A stretch of 50,755 nucleotides of DNA, taken from NCBI GenBank assembly GCA_902571235.1, contig CACGBI010000008.1, positions 1 through 50,755 on the forward strand, in the 5' to 3' direction. Numbering within the stretch: position 1 is the stretch's first letter; each line of letters begins with the position of its first letter. The position numbers were made by a program, and so were the translations under genes. This stretch comes from an uncultured Pelagibacteraceae bacterium (GTDB lineage Bacteria; Pseudomonadota; Alphaproteobacteria; Pelagibacterales; Pelagibacteraceae). The notes beneath the pieces are model-generated. The model was not told the DNA's origin. It did not search any database and was given only the letters and a program-made list of their open reading frames with translations. Shown in pieces: positions 1 through 12,112 of the stretch.

Positions 1-1079
1 CAAAATCAGAAAATTATCCAATAATAATTGGTTCAAACTTAATAAAGAATTTAAGTTTATACTTTGAAAAGAACTCTATTACCTTTAATCAATGCCTCTT
101 AATAATTGATAACAATGTTCCAAATAAATTAGTTTCACGAATTAGAAAATCCTTGAATAAAAAAAAAGTTTATAAGTTTGTGTTTAAAGCAAATGAAAAA
201 AATAAAAATATTAATTATGTAAGTAAAATTTTACAAATTTTACTAAATAAAAATTTTTCTAGACAAGATTATGTGATAACAGTTGGAGGTGGGATTACTG
301 GTGATGTTGGGGGTTTTGCGGCTAGTTTGTTTAAAAGAGGTTTAAATTTTGTTAATATTCCAACAACCTTATTATCTCAAGTGGACTCCTCTATTGGGGG
401 TAAAACTGGTGTAAATACAAAAGAAGGAAAAAATCTTTTAGGAAGTTTTTATCAACCTAAATTAGTTATTAGTGATATAGATTTTTTATATTCACTGCCA
501 AAAAGAGAAATAATTTGTGGTTATGGTGAAATATTAAAACACTCATTAATTTTAAACAAGAATTTCTTTAATTATATTAACTCCAATTATAAAAAAATTT
601 TAAATTTAAAAAGTCCATATATTGAGAATGCAATTCATGAAAGTTGCAAAATTAAGAAATTAGTTGTTGAGAAAGATGAAAAAGAGAAAGGAATGAGAAA
701 AATATTAAATTTTGGACATACTTTTGCTCACGCTTTTGAAGCGACACTTGGATACTCTACAAGATTAAATCATGGCGAAGCAGTAATTCTTGGTATCGTT
801 ACTGCGCTTAAATTTGGACTAAATAAAAAATTAATAAAGTATAAAGATTATAACTCAATATTAACACATATAATTAATTCTAAACTGCCCTCAAACATTA
901 AAGATTACTTTTCCTACAAAGATTTAAACAAAATATTAAAGTTCATGTCAAAAGATAAAAAAAATATTTCTAAAAATATTAATTTAGTATTGCTCAAAAA
1001 AATTGGTTCTACAGTAATTAATAAAGAATATAAAAAAATAAAGATTAAAGAATTTTTAAAAAAAGATCTATTCAATTAA
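1..1079 (+). CDS. aroB: 3-dehydroquinate synthase, 5' truncated by window edge
   Basis: The frame stays open upstream of the listed TTG at 153 to the window start (KSENYPIIIGSNLIKNLSLYFEKNS...). Motifs VGGGITGDVGGFAAS, RGLNFVNIPTTLLSQVDSSIGGKTGVN and NFGHTFAHAFE are typical of AroB. Confidence 0.96.
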   Translation, partial: KSENYPIIIGSNLIKNLSLYFEKNSITFNQCLLIIDNNVPNKLVSRIRKSLNKKKVYKFVFKANEKNKNINYVSKILQILLNKNFSRQDYVITVGGGITGDVGGFAASLFKRGLNFVNIPTTLLSQVDSSIGGKTGVNTKEGKNLLGSFYQPKLVISDIDFLYSLPKREIICGYGEILKHSLILNKNFFNYINSNYKKILNLKSPYIENAIHESCKIKKLVVEKDEKEKGMRKILNFGHTFAHAFEATLGYSTRLNHGEAVILGIVTALKFGLNKKLIKYKDYNSILTHIINSKLPSNIKDYFSYKDLNKILKFMSKDKKNISKNINLVLLKKIGSTVINKEYKKIKIKEFLKKDLFN

Positions 1080-1328
1080 AATTTGTAAAGAATGAATATA
1101 ATTTTTCATCTCTTGATCTAATATTTTATAAATTTTTTTATTGCTTTCAATTCTATTGAGTTCTTTTAATACTTTAGATTTAATAATCAGTTTTAGATGA
1201 AACTTCCCTTCTTGATGTCCCGAATGACTTTTATGTAAAAAAGATTTGTCTTTAATATCAATTTTTTCAATTACAATTTCACTAACTAATTTTTTTTTTA
1301 CGATTGCAATTAAATCATTTATATTCAT
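1068..1328 (-). CDS. bolA: BolA family protein
   Basis: 86 aa with the BolA-type core KDKSFLHKSHSGHQEGKFHLKLIIKS; 12-nt convergent overlap with aroB. Confidence 0.85.
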   Translation of the reverse strand: MNINDLIAIVKKKLVSEIVIEKIDIKDKSFLHKSHSGHQEGKFHLKLIIKSKVLKELNRIESNKKIYKILDQEMKNYIHSLQILIE

Positions 1329-1347
1329 AAATATTAATTATTATATC

Positions 1348-1875
1348 ATGAAAAATATTTGTGACTGGAATAATTGTAGAGAAATTGGTGAATATAAAGC
1401 GCCAGTTGAAAAAGATAATAGTAAAAAATATCGTATGCTATGTTTAGAGCATGTTAAAGAGTTCAATAAAAACTGGAATTATTTTTCTGGTATGAATGAT
1501 GATCAGGTCATGAATTTTTTGAAATCAGATATGATATGGCATAAACCAACTCAAAGCTTCAGCTCTTCTGATAATTTTTTTAAAGTTTTATGGAACAACA
1601 CACTCAAAGATGAGCTTAACAAAGACAAATTTAAAGATGATTATGATCATATGCGTCAATTTAAATTTGACCATAAAGATATCAAAGCTTTCAGTATTTT
1701 GGGAGTTTCTGTGGGTTTAAAATGGCAAAAAATCCAGGATAAATTCAAAATCCTTGTCAAAAAATTTCATCCAGATATAAATGCTGGTAATAAAAAATAC
1801 GAGGAAAAACTAAAACAAATTACCTTAGCTTACACTCAATTAAAAAATACATATAGAGAAAAAATTGACACCTAA
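1348..1875 (+). CDS. J-domain (DnaJ-like) protein
   Basis: The ATG at 1348 is preferred over the 1246 start, which overlaps bolA. The C-terminus is a J domain with HPD (FKILVKKFHPDINAGNKKYEEKLKQITLAYTQL). Confidence 0.85.
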   Translation: MKNICDWNNCREIGEYKAPVEKDNSKKYRMLCLEHVKEFNKNWNYFSGMNDDQVMNFLKSDMIWHKPTQSFSSSDNFFKVLWNNTLKDELNKDKFKDDYDHMRQFKFDHKDIKAFSILGVSVGLKWQKIQDKFKILVKKFHPDINAGNKKYEEKLKQITLAYTQLKNTYREKIDT

Positions 1876-2839
1876 TCTTAATTCACAACCAGACATAAAA
1901 ATTTCTGTAAAACAAACTTTTGGGATCGATTCTGATATGGAAATTGACGCTTTTTCAAAAAAAAGTGAATACGTACCTGAAATTGATAAAACTTATAAAT
2001 TTGATAGAGATACAACACTTGCCATAATCTCAGGATTTGCTTTTAATAAAAGAGTTTTAGTCCAAGGTTATCATGGTACTGGTAAATCTACTCATATAGA
2101 ACAAATAGCAGCAAGATTAAATTGGCCATGTGTAAGGGTAAATTTAGATAGTCATATAAGTCGTATCGACCTTATAGGTAAAGATGCAATTGTTTTAAAA
2201 GATGGAAAACAAATTACACAATTTAATGAGGGAATTTTACCTTGGTCAATTCAAAATCCTGTAGCTCTTGTATTTGACGAATATGATGCAGGAAGACCAG
2301 ATGTAATGTTTGTTATTCAAAGAGTATTAGAAGCAGAGGGAAGTTTTACACTTCTAGATAAAAACAAAGTAATAAAACAAAACAAATATTTTAGATTATT
2401 TGCAACTTCAAATACAGTTGGTTTGGGTGATACGACAGGGCTTTATCATGGTACTCAACAGATAAACCAAGGTCAAATGGATAGATGGAACATAGTTACA
2501 ACTCTTAATTATTTAAGTCTTGAAAGAGAGATGGAAATCCTTTTAGCCAAAAATAAAAATCTAAATAATCCAAAGGGTAAAGAAAAAATTTCAAACATGA
2601 TTAAAGTAGCTTCTTTAACTAGAAAAGGTTTTGTTGCAGGAGACATATCAACAGTTATGAGCCCAAGAACTGTCATGCACTGGGCTGATAATGCAGAAAT
2701 ATTCAAAGATACAGGATATGCTTTTAGAGTTACTTTTTTAAATAAATGTGATGAGATGGAAAAAAACACAATTGCAGAATATTACCAAAGATGTTTTGGA
2801 GAAGATTTGCCAGAGTCCTTGCTTAATATTCAAATTTAA
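1865..2839 (+). CDS. cobS: CobS-like AAA+ ATPase (cobaltochelatase subunit family)
   Basis: TTG start. N-terminus [16 protein letters not shown]...[12 protein letters not shown], Walker [10 protein letters not shown] and Walker [15 protein letters not shown] match the CobS family. Confidence 0.92.
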   Translation: MTPNLNSQPDIKISVKQTFGIDSDMEIDAFSKKSEYVPEIDKTYKFDRDTTLAIISGFAFNKRVLVQGYHGTGKSTHIEQIAARLNWPCVRVNLDSHISRIDLIGKDAIVLKDGKQITQFNEGILPWSIQNPVALVFDEYDAGRPDVMFVIQRVLEAEGSFTLLDKNKVIKQNKYFRLFATSNTVGLGDTTGLYHGTQQINQGQMDRWNIVTTLNYLSLEREMEILLAKNKNLNNPKGKEKISNMIKVASLTRKGFVAGDISTVMSPRTVMHWADNAEIFKDTGYAFRVTFLNKCDEMEKNTIAEYYQRCFGEDLPESLLNIQI

Positions 2840-4641
2840 TGAGTGATAAAGAAACAAGTCTAAAAGAGAAACTAAGACAAGCTTTAGCATCTACAATTAG
2901 AGTAATTTCTGACGATCTAGAAGTAAAACAAAAAAACAAAAACGACAAAAGTTCGAACAAACTTAATTTTTTTGAATTAAACGATTTAAATAATAAATTT
3001 GATTTTATAAAAGCCAGAGCAGAAGCAGACTCATCAGCTTTAAAAAAAAAATTTTCTAATGATCAAATTTATAACAAGAACTTACCAAATAATTCTAACT
3101 GTAAATCATTATATGCAATAGCAGAAAAAATTAGATATGAATCGCTAGGAGGTTATATGCTCAAAGGTATTGAAAAAAACCTTAAGGATAATTACAGCCA
3201 GATCATTAATTTAAAAAAAAAAGATCAACTTAAGACTAAAGAAGATATTCCGATAGCAGAGGCATTTGAACTTTATATGCTTAAAAATTTTTATGATATA
3301 AAGTTAAATAACATTTCGCTAAAAATGTTAAATTTTTGGGAGGGTGAATTTGATCAATCAATTAAAAAACATATCAATTTTCTAAAGAATAATTTTGAAA
3401 ATCAAAATATCTATAGCTCTAAATTTTCGAAAATTTTACAAGAAATGGATATATTTCAAACTGAAGATGACGAGGAAAATAAAGAAAATAATCAAGATGA
3501 AGATCATAATAATCCATCTAATGATGATCAGGAGAATGATGCTGAGGATAAAAAAGATGAAAATAAAGAACAGGAAACTGAGGCAAGTTTAGATTCTGAT
3601 TACGATATTGATGAATATAAATTAGATGAACAATTGGCAGATACAGACTCTGATCAACAAAATTCAGAGCAAATAATTCAAAAAAAAAATATTAAAGACT
3701 TAAATCTTGAATATAAAATTTTTACAACCAACTTTGATGAAATTGTAAAAGCGGAAAATTTAGAAAATGTAGATGAAGTGAGCAAACTCAGAAAAACTTT
3801 AGATCAGCAACTAGTTGGCTTTCAAGATGTTATAACAAAACTTGCAAATAAATTACAAAGACAATTATTAGCTAAACAAAATAGAGCATGGGAATTCGAT
3901 TTAGAAGAAGGACTATTAGATAGTTCTAAACTGCCTAGAATAATTATGGATCCATACAATTCTTTATCGTTTAAAAAAGAAAAAGATTTAGATTTCAAAG
4001 ACACAATCGTGACTTTATTAATAGATAATTCGGGATCTATGAGGGGAAGACCTATCACGATTGCCGCTATATGTGCTGATATTTTATCAAGAACGTTAGA
4101 AAGATGCTCTGTCAAAGTAGAAATTTTAGGTTTTACCACAAAAAATTGGAAGGGTGGACAAAGTAGAGAGTTTTGGAATAAACAAGAAAAACCCAAATCT
4201 CCTGGAAGACTGAACGATTTAAGACATATAATTTATAAAAGCGCAGACACTCATTGGCGACAAGCAAAAAACAATCTTGGGCTAATGTTAAAAGAAGGTT
4301 TGCTCAAGGAAAACATAGATGGGGAAGCGATAAATTGGGCTTTTTCTAGATTAAAGAAAAGAAAAGAAGAAAGAAAAATTTTAATGGTAATTTCTGACGG
4401 CGCTCCAGTTGATGATTCTACTTTGTCAGTAAATTCTGGTGATTTTTTAGAAAAACATTTAAAAAAAATGGTTAAATTTATTGAGGAAAAAACTGAAATA
4501 GAAGTTTTAGCAATTGGTATCGGCCATGATGTTTCGAGATATTACAATCGTGCAATAAAAATTACTGATGTTAATGAATTGGGTGATGTGATGATCTCAC
4601 AACTTAGTTCGTTATTTGATACTAAAAAAAAACTACATTAA
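2839..4641 (+). CDS. cobT: CobT-like VWA protein (cobaltochelatase subunit family)
   Basis: Follows cobS directly. Highly acidic central segment and C-terminal VWA domain with [16 protein letters not shown]. Confidence 0.92.
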   Translation: MSDKETSLKEKLRQALASTIRVISDDLEVKQKNKNDKSSNKLNFFELNDLNNKFDFIKARAEADSSALKKKFSNDQIYNKNLPNNSNCKSLYAIAEKIRYESLGGYMLKGIEKNLKDNYSQIINLKKKDQLKTKEDIPIAEAFELYMLKNFYDIKLNNISLKMLNFWEGEFDQSIKKHINFLKNNFENQNIYSSKFSKILQEMDIFQTEDDEENKENNQDEDHNNPSNDDQENDAEDKKDENKEQETEASLDSDYDIDEYKLDEQLADTDSDQQNSEQIIQKKNIKDLNLEYKIFTTNFDEIVKAENLENVDEVSKLRKTLDQQLVGFQDVITKLANKLQRQLLAKQNRAWEFDLEEGLLDSSKLPRIIMDPYNSLSFKKEKDLDFKDTIVTLLIDNSGSMRGRPITIAAICADILSRTLERCSVKVEILGFTTKNWKGGQSREFWNKQEKPKSPGRLNDLRHIIYKSADTHWRQAKNNLGLMLKEGLLKENIDGEAINWAFSRLKKRKEERKILMVISDGAPVDDSTLSVNSGDFLEKHLKKMVKFIEEKTEIEVLAIGIGHDVSRYYNRAIKITDVNELGDVMISQLSSLFDTKKKLH

Positions 4642-5918
4642 ATATTAAATAAATCATTATTATTCCATTTAATTATAACTTCAGCCCCACTTCTAGTTCT
4701 CGAATTTCTACATTTTATTAAAGCAAAATTTTTTTCTAATAAGGTTTTACCAATAAATACTCCAAGGCCAAGGCCGACTTTTGATTTTTCAACCTTATCA
4801 TTTGATTTTAAATATGGTTCGCCTATTTTAGATAAAATATCTCTTGGATAACCATTTCCATCATCTTCAATAGTAATTTCAGTTATCTCACTATCGCTTT
4901 TTAAATTTATATAAATATTTTCCTTTGAAAACTTATTTGCATTACCAATAAAATTTCTTAATCCATATACGATTTCTATAGATTTTGTAATTTTTTTTTC
5001 ATTAGAATTTTGGTCACAATTAAAAATAAAATTTTTTTTACTTATTTCTTTAAAAGATGAAATGATTTCACTTAAATATTCTCGCATTGAAATGTCTTTA
5101 TCAATAAAAATATCTTCCTCAACTGGATTTAAAGTTAAACTTTTTAAAATTTTATTACATCTTTCTACTTGACTTGATAATAACTCAATATCTTTCTCAA
5201 TATCTTTTTTTCCCTTAAATTGTTTAATCAGATCTTGTGTAATGATTTTTATTGTTGATAAGGGTGTCCCAAGTGAATGAGCAGCTGCGGCTGCTTGGCC
5301 ACCTAAAGATAATAGTTCGTGTTCTGTAGCCATCACTTCTTCCATTTTTGCTAATGCTTCTCTTCTTAACCTTGATTGTTCTCCGAATGTCATTGCTAGA
5401 TAGTTCAAAAAAATTAATGCAATTATCAGAGCTACAGGAATGGCATAAAAGTAATAAGGACTTACATGAAAATGAATACTAATTGGATAAGGTAAATCTA
5501 GTGAATAAAATGTTAAAATAAAAATTACAATAATAGTGAGTGAAACTAATAAAAAATTGGTCTTTAAACTAAGATTGGAAGATGAAAAAACACTTGGGAT
5601 TAATAAAAAAATTACAAACGGGTTTGTAACCCCTCCAGTCAAATAAAGTAAAGCACCAAGTTGAAAAATATCTATTACTAAAAAAATAAATGCAGATCTA
5701 TCTGATAATTGAGTTTTTTGATAAATAAAGATTAAATATAAGTTACTAAGGATACCCAAAGAGACTATTAAATTTGAAATAAAAAAATCAAATTCAAAAT
5801 TTAAAAAAAAATAGACAAAATATATTGATATTAATTGACCAATTATACCGATCCATCTCAAACTTATATAAGTTGATTTTTTAAAAAAATGATATTTTGA
5901 AGTCTCGAAAAACTTCAT
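4638..5918 (-). CDS. regB: RegB/PrrB-like sensor histidine kinase
   Basis: Multi-TM N-terminus with [20 protein letters not shown]-box [23 protein letters not shown], and ATPase motifs [22 protein letters not shown]. Confidence 0.8.
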   Translation of the reverse strand: MKFFETSKYHFFKKSTYISLRWIGIIGQLISIYFVYFFLNFEFDFFISNLIVSLGILSNLYLIFIYQKTQLSDRSAFIFLVIDIFQLGALLYLTGGVTNPFVIFLLIPSVFSSSNLSLKTNFLLVSLTIIVIFILTFYSLDLPYPISIHFHVSPYYFYAIPVALIIALIFLNYLAMTFGEQSRLRREALAKMEEVMATEHELLSLGGQAAAAAHSLGTPLSTIKIITQDLIKQFKGKKDIEKDIELLSSQVERCNKILKSLTLNPVEEDIFIDKDISMREYLSEIISSFKEISKKNFIFNCDQNSNEKKITKSIEIVYGLRNFIGNANKFSKENIYINLKSDSEITEITIEDDGNGYPRDILSKIGEPYLKSNDKVEKSKVGLGLGVFIGKTLLEKNFALIKCRNSRTRSGAEVIIKWNNNDLFNI

Positions 5919-5919
5919 T

Positions 5920-8019
<2,100 letters not shown>

Positions 8020-8093
8020 TTAAAAATGTTTAAATTTAATGAATTAAATTGTTTTGAACCGTTAAAATAGCCCATAAATCATTGGATATTTAG

Positions 8094-8183
8094 TGGCGGA
8101 GAGAATGGGATTCGAACCCATGAAAGAATTGCTCCTTTACACGCTTTCCAAGCGTGCGCCTTCAACCACTCGGCCACCTCTCC
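8094..8183 (-). tRNA. tRNA-Ser(GGA)
   Basis: Reverse complement GGAGAGGTGGCCGAGTGGTTGAAGGCGCACGCTTGGAAAGCGTGTAAAGGAGCAATTCTTTCATGGGTTCGAATCCCATTCTCTCCGCCA. Long variable arm, anticodon GGA, encoded CCA. Confidence 0.97.
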
Positions 8184-8360
8184 TCTAATTGAAAAATTAT
8201 TTTTGTAAATTTTTAATTCTTAAGAACTTTAGGCTATTTTATAACCTTTCAATTTTTTAATATTATTAAATGATTTTTGCAAATTCAAATGATATATCTC
8301 ATCTATTAATATTACTCTTTATATCCAGTATGCTTTATTTTTACCCTTTAATTTCAATAA

Positions 8361-9464
8361 ATGATTAAGAAGATTTTCAAGTCACTTTATAAGACATTAA
8401 TTCAAATAGTATTTGAACTTTTTTATGGAAAAATCTGTTTGCCACGTTCATCTGATAATCTATTAAAAAAGATAAAAATTAATAACACAAATTTCAAATC
8501 ATACAAAAATAAAGATTACTATTTATATATTGTCAAAAATGGAAGAATATTTACTGATAACAACGAAAATGTAGCTGTAATTAAAAATAATTTTATATTG
8601 CCTCATGTATCTTTTCAACAAATTAATGGGAGATTAAGAGGAACAAAATATAATTCAGTAGTACAAAAGGGAACTCCATCTTTTGTTAAAAAGATTAAAG
8701 GCAAAGTTTTTAATCTTAGTCAGGGAGGAAGTGGCAATAATTATTTTCATTTTATATTTGATATCATACCTAAGATACATCTGCTTTCTGCAAAAATTAA
8801 TATAAAAAAAATCGACTATTTTTATATTTCTGAACCAAAAAAATATCAAATCCAAATTTTGAAATTTTTAGGCATTAATAAAAATAAATTATTAAGCAGT
8901 GACAAATATAAACATATATTTGCAGATGAAATTTATACTGTAGATCACCCATGGTATGAAAAAGGATTTATTCAATATAACGTAAATAAGATACCTGAAT
9001 GGATTATTCATACAAATAGAAAAACTTTTATTACCAATTTTAAAAGAGAGGGAGAAAAGAAAATATTTTTAGATCGTTCACAATCATTATATAATCATTG
9101 TCAAATAAGTAATCTTCAGTCATTAAATAATTTAATTAAAAGAAAAAAAATTAAATCGTATAATGCTGAAAAACTGTCTTTTAAAAGTCAAATAAATTTA
9201 TTGAAAAATTCTTCTACTGTAATAGGTGCTCATGGAGCTGCTTTAGCTAACATACTTTTTTGTAGACCAAAGACAAAAATTATAGAAATTATTCCTTCAA
9301 ATCATCCAAATAAACAGAGTGAAAGAATTAGTAAAATTTTAAATTTAAAATATTTTCGAATTAAAACTAAACCTGTGAATAATGATATTAATTACCCTTT
9401 TAAAATCTACTTAGAAAAAAAAGATCTTAGATTAATAGAAAAAATTATTGATTCTAAAAGTTGA
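8361..9464 (+). CDS. glycosyltransferase family 61 (DUF563)-like protein
   Basis: GGSGNNYFHFIFDIIPKIHLL and VIGAHGAALANILFCRPKTKIIEIIP are GT61/DUF563 hallmarks. Confidence 0.8.
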   Translation: MIKKIFKSLYKTLIQIVFELFYGKICLPRSSDNLLKKIKINNTNFKSYKNKDYYLYIVKNGRIFTDNNENVAVIKNNFILPHVSFQQINGRLRGTKYNSVVQKGTPSFVKKIKGKVFNLSQGGSGNNYFHFIFDIIPKIHLLSAKINIKKIDYFYISEPKKYQIQILKFLGINKNKLLSSDKYKHIFADEIYTVDHPWYEKGFIQYNVNKIPEWIIHTNRKTFITNFKREGEKKIFLDRSQSLYNHCQISNLQSLNNLIKRKKIKSYNAEKLSFKSQINLLKNSSTVIGAHGAALANILFCRPKTKIIEIIPSNHPNKQSERISKILNLKYFRIKTKPVNNDINYPFKIYLEKKDLRLIEKIIDSKS

Positions 9465-9503
9465 TTAAATATTAGTAAATTAATTAATATTTCTTTTTAA
9501 AAA

Positions 9504-10289
9504 TTACATCATTAAATGTTTAAACTTTTTTAAGTTTTTTAATAAATATACTGGTAGATCAGTATTATTTTTCATTTTTACAAAATTAATTTTTCTACCA
9601 AAGATATCTTTTTTTTGTTTTATCTTTTTTTTAATTAATTCTAAATTATTAAATTTTTGATTATTAAACTCTCTATGAGCGAAAGACTTGATTTTCTCAG
9701 CAATCATTGAGTCACTCATAACAAATGAAAAATGCCAACCACCATTTTTAATTATATTCCAGTTAATCTTGTCAATCCTCCAAAATGAATATGATTTTAC
9801 TTTTTGATTTCTTAACCACTGTGGTGAATTTAAATATTTTTTTTTACAAACTTTGGAACCATACCAATAAGGTTCTGTGGTATTTTGAAGATTAAATCTG
9901 TAATAAATCATTTTCTGCCTAAAAACAGTGAACTTTTTTTTTTTGAAAATATTCAGATTACTAATTAAGGGAATTTCATCAACATCTGAAATCATGATTA
10001 AATCATCTGGATCTGCTTCAATAATCCCTTTTTCAATATAATTTCTATTATAATTTTCTCTCTCCCAATCTGATAAATTCTCAGGAAATTTATTCAATCT
10101 TAAATACTTTATTTTATGTTTAAATTTTTTAAACTTATTGATATTAAATCTTAATTTTTTTTTATTTCCTTGATGATCAAAAGCTGACTCAACAATTACA
10201 AACTTATGGACAAACTTATCTAAAGTATTTAATCTTAGTTCTAAAATCAGATTTTCATTATTATACATAAAACAATCAAACAATCTCAT
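9504..10289 (-). CDS. glycosyltransferase family 17-like protein
   Basis: MRLFDCFMYNNENLILELRLNTLDKFVHKFVIVESAFDHQGNKK...DLIMISDVDEIP is the characteristic GT17 N-terminus and DxD region. Confidence 0.82.
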   Translation of the reverse strand: MRLFDCFMYNNENLILELRLNTLDKFVHKFVIVESAFDHQGNKKKLRFNINKFKKFKHKIKYLRLNKFPENLSDWERENYNRNYIEKGIIEADPDDLIMISDVDEIPLISNLNIFKKKKFTVFRQKMIYYRFNLQNTTEPYWYGSKVCKKKYLNSPQWLRNQKVKSYSFWRIDKINWNIIKNGGWHFSFVMSDSMIAEKIKSFAHREFNNQKFNNLELIKKKIKQKKDIFGRKINFVKMKNNTDLPVYLLKNLKKFKHLMM

Positions 10290-10301
10290 AATTTCAAATC
10301 A

Positions 10302-12107
10302 TTATTCCTTATTAATTTTTAACACACCAATAAATGCCTCTTGAGGTATTTCTACTCTGCCAAATTGTTTAGATCTTGCTTTTCCTTTTTTTTGTTTTTC
10401 CAAAAGTTTTCTTTTTCTGTCTGTTGCTCCTCCACCATGGATTTTTGTTAAAACATCTTTTTTAAAGCCTTTAATTGTTTCTCTTGCAATAATTTTTCCA
10501 CCAATAGCTGCTTGAACTGGTATCATAAAATTATGTCTTGGTATTAAATCCTTAAGTTTTTCACACACCTCTCTTCCGGTTCTTTGTGCAAAATCTTTAT
10601 GTATCATCATTGCTAATGCATCAACAGGCTCTCCATTAACTAATATTCCCAATTTTACTAAATCACCTTCTCGATATTCTGCAATTTCATAATCAAAGCT
10701 TGCATATCCACTGCTCATAGATTTTATCTTGTCATTGAAATCAAATACAACTTCGTTTAATGGTAGCTCATAACTTAATACAGCTCTATTTCCTGAATAT
10801 GTTAAATTAGTCTGTATACCCCTTTTATCCTGGCAAAGTTTTATTATTGATCCAAGATATTGATCTGGTGTGATTACTGTCGCCTTTATCCATGGCTCTT
10901 CAATTATTTTTATTAAGGTTGGATCTGGTAAACTTGAGGGGTTTTGAAGATCGATTATTTCTCCATTATTTAAGTTAACTTTATAAACAACACCTGGTGT
11001 AGTAGTTAACAAATTAACATCAAATTCTCTCTCGAGCCTCTCTGTTATAATTTCAAGGTGTAACAATCCTAAAAAACCACATCTAAAACCAAGACCTAAA
11101 GCCGAAGATGACTCTGCTTCAAAAGAAAAACTTGCATCATTTAACTGTAGTTTAGCCAAACCATCTTTAAGTTTTTGATACTCTGAACTATCCACAGGAA
11201 ATAAGCCACAAAACACAACTGGCTTACTAGGTTTAAATCCTGGTAATGCTTTTACTTTAGGTTTGGTTGCATCACAAATTGTATCTCCAACTTTAGTTTC
11301 AGATAAAACTTTAATACCAGTTGTAATAAAACCAATTTCACCTGAGTTTAATTCATTTATATCTTTTGCTTTCGGAGTAAAAACTCCAACTTTTTCAACT
11401 ATATAATCTTGATCTGTTGAAACCATTTTTATCTTCATATTTTTAGTCAATTTTCCATTAATTACTCTTATTAAAATCACAACACCCAAATAGGTATCGT
11501 ACCAACTATCAACTAATAAACATTTTAAATTATCTGAGGGTTGACCTTTGGGCCCTGGTAATAGGGTAACAATTTTTTCTAATATATCCTCAATTCCTTG
11601 ACCTGTTTTTCCAGAGCAAGGAACAGCATTTTCCGTATCAATTCCAATTACATCTTCAATTTGTTTTTTTGTACGATCAATGTCTGAAGCGGGTAAATCA
11701 GTCTTATTTAATACCGGTATTATTTCATGATTAATATCTAATGCCTGATAAACATTTGCAAGTGTTTGAGCTTCAACTCCCTGAGTGCTATCTACAATTA
11801 AAATAGATCCTTCACACGCATATAATGATCGACTTACTTCATAGCTAAAATCAACATGTCCAGGCGTATCTATTATGTTTAAAATATAGTTTTTTCCATC
11901 TTGTGATTTATAATTTAATTTAACTGTTTGAGCTTTAATTGTAATTCCACGTTCTCTTTCAATATCCATTGAATCTAAAACTTGAGCTTTCATTTCTCTT
12001 TCTGTTAAACCCCCACATTTATGAATTATTCTATCAGCAATAGTCGACTTTCCATGATCGATATGTGCTATGATTGCAAAATTTCTAATATGATCAATAG
12101 TGTCCAT
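10302..12107 (-). CDS. lepA: elongation factor 4 (LepA)
   Basis: [31 protein letters not shown]-terminal [38 protein letters not shown]. Confidence 0.98.
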   Translation of the reverse strand: MDTIDHIRNFAIIAHIDHGKSTIADRIIHKCGGLTEREMKAQVLDSMDIERERGITIKAQTVKLNYKSQDGKNYILNIIDTPGHVDFSYEVSRSLYACEGSILIVDSTQGVEAQTLANVYQALDINHEIIPVLNKTDLPASDIDRTKKQIEDVIGIDTENAVPCSGKTGQGIEDILEKIVTLLPGPKGQPSDNLKCLLVDSWYDTYLGVVILIRVINGKLTKNMKIKMVSTDQDYIVEKVGVFTPKAKDINELNSGEIGFITTGIKVLSETKVGDTICDATKPKVKALPGFKPSKPVVFCGLFPVDSSEYQKLKDGLAKLQLNDASFSFEAESSSALGLGFRCGFLGLLHLEIITERLEREFDVNLLTTTPGVVYKVNLNNGEIIDLQNPSSLPDPTLIKIIEEPWIKATVITPDQYLGSIIKLCQDKRGIQTNLTYSGNRAVLSYELPLNEVVFDFNDKIKSMSSGYASFDYEIAEYREGDLVKLGILVNGEPVDALAMMIHKDFAQRTGREVCEKLKDLIPRHNFMIPVQAAIGGKIIARETIKGFKKDVLTKIHGGGATDRKRKLLEKQKKGKARSKQFGRVEIPQEAFIGVLKINKE

Positions 12108-12112
12108 AGTTG

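Noticed and set aside
3395-3592. + [16 protein letters not shown]... inside cobT
   Set aside because: Alternate-frame reading of the low-complexity acidic region of cobT; composition artefact.
8270-8368. 32-aa hydrophobic ORF upstream of the GT61 gene
   Set aside because: Weak start context and overlaps the GT61 start; probably chance in AT-rich DNA.
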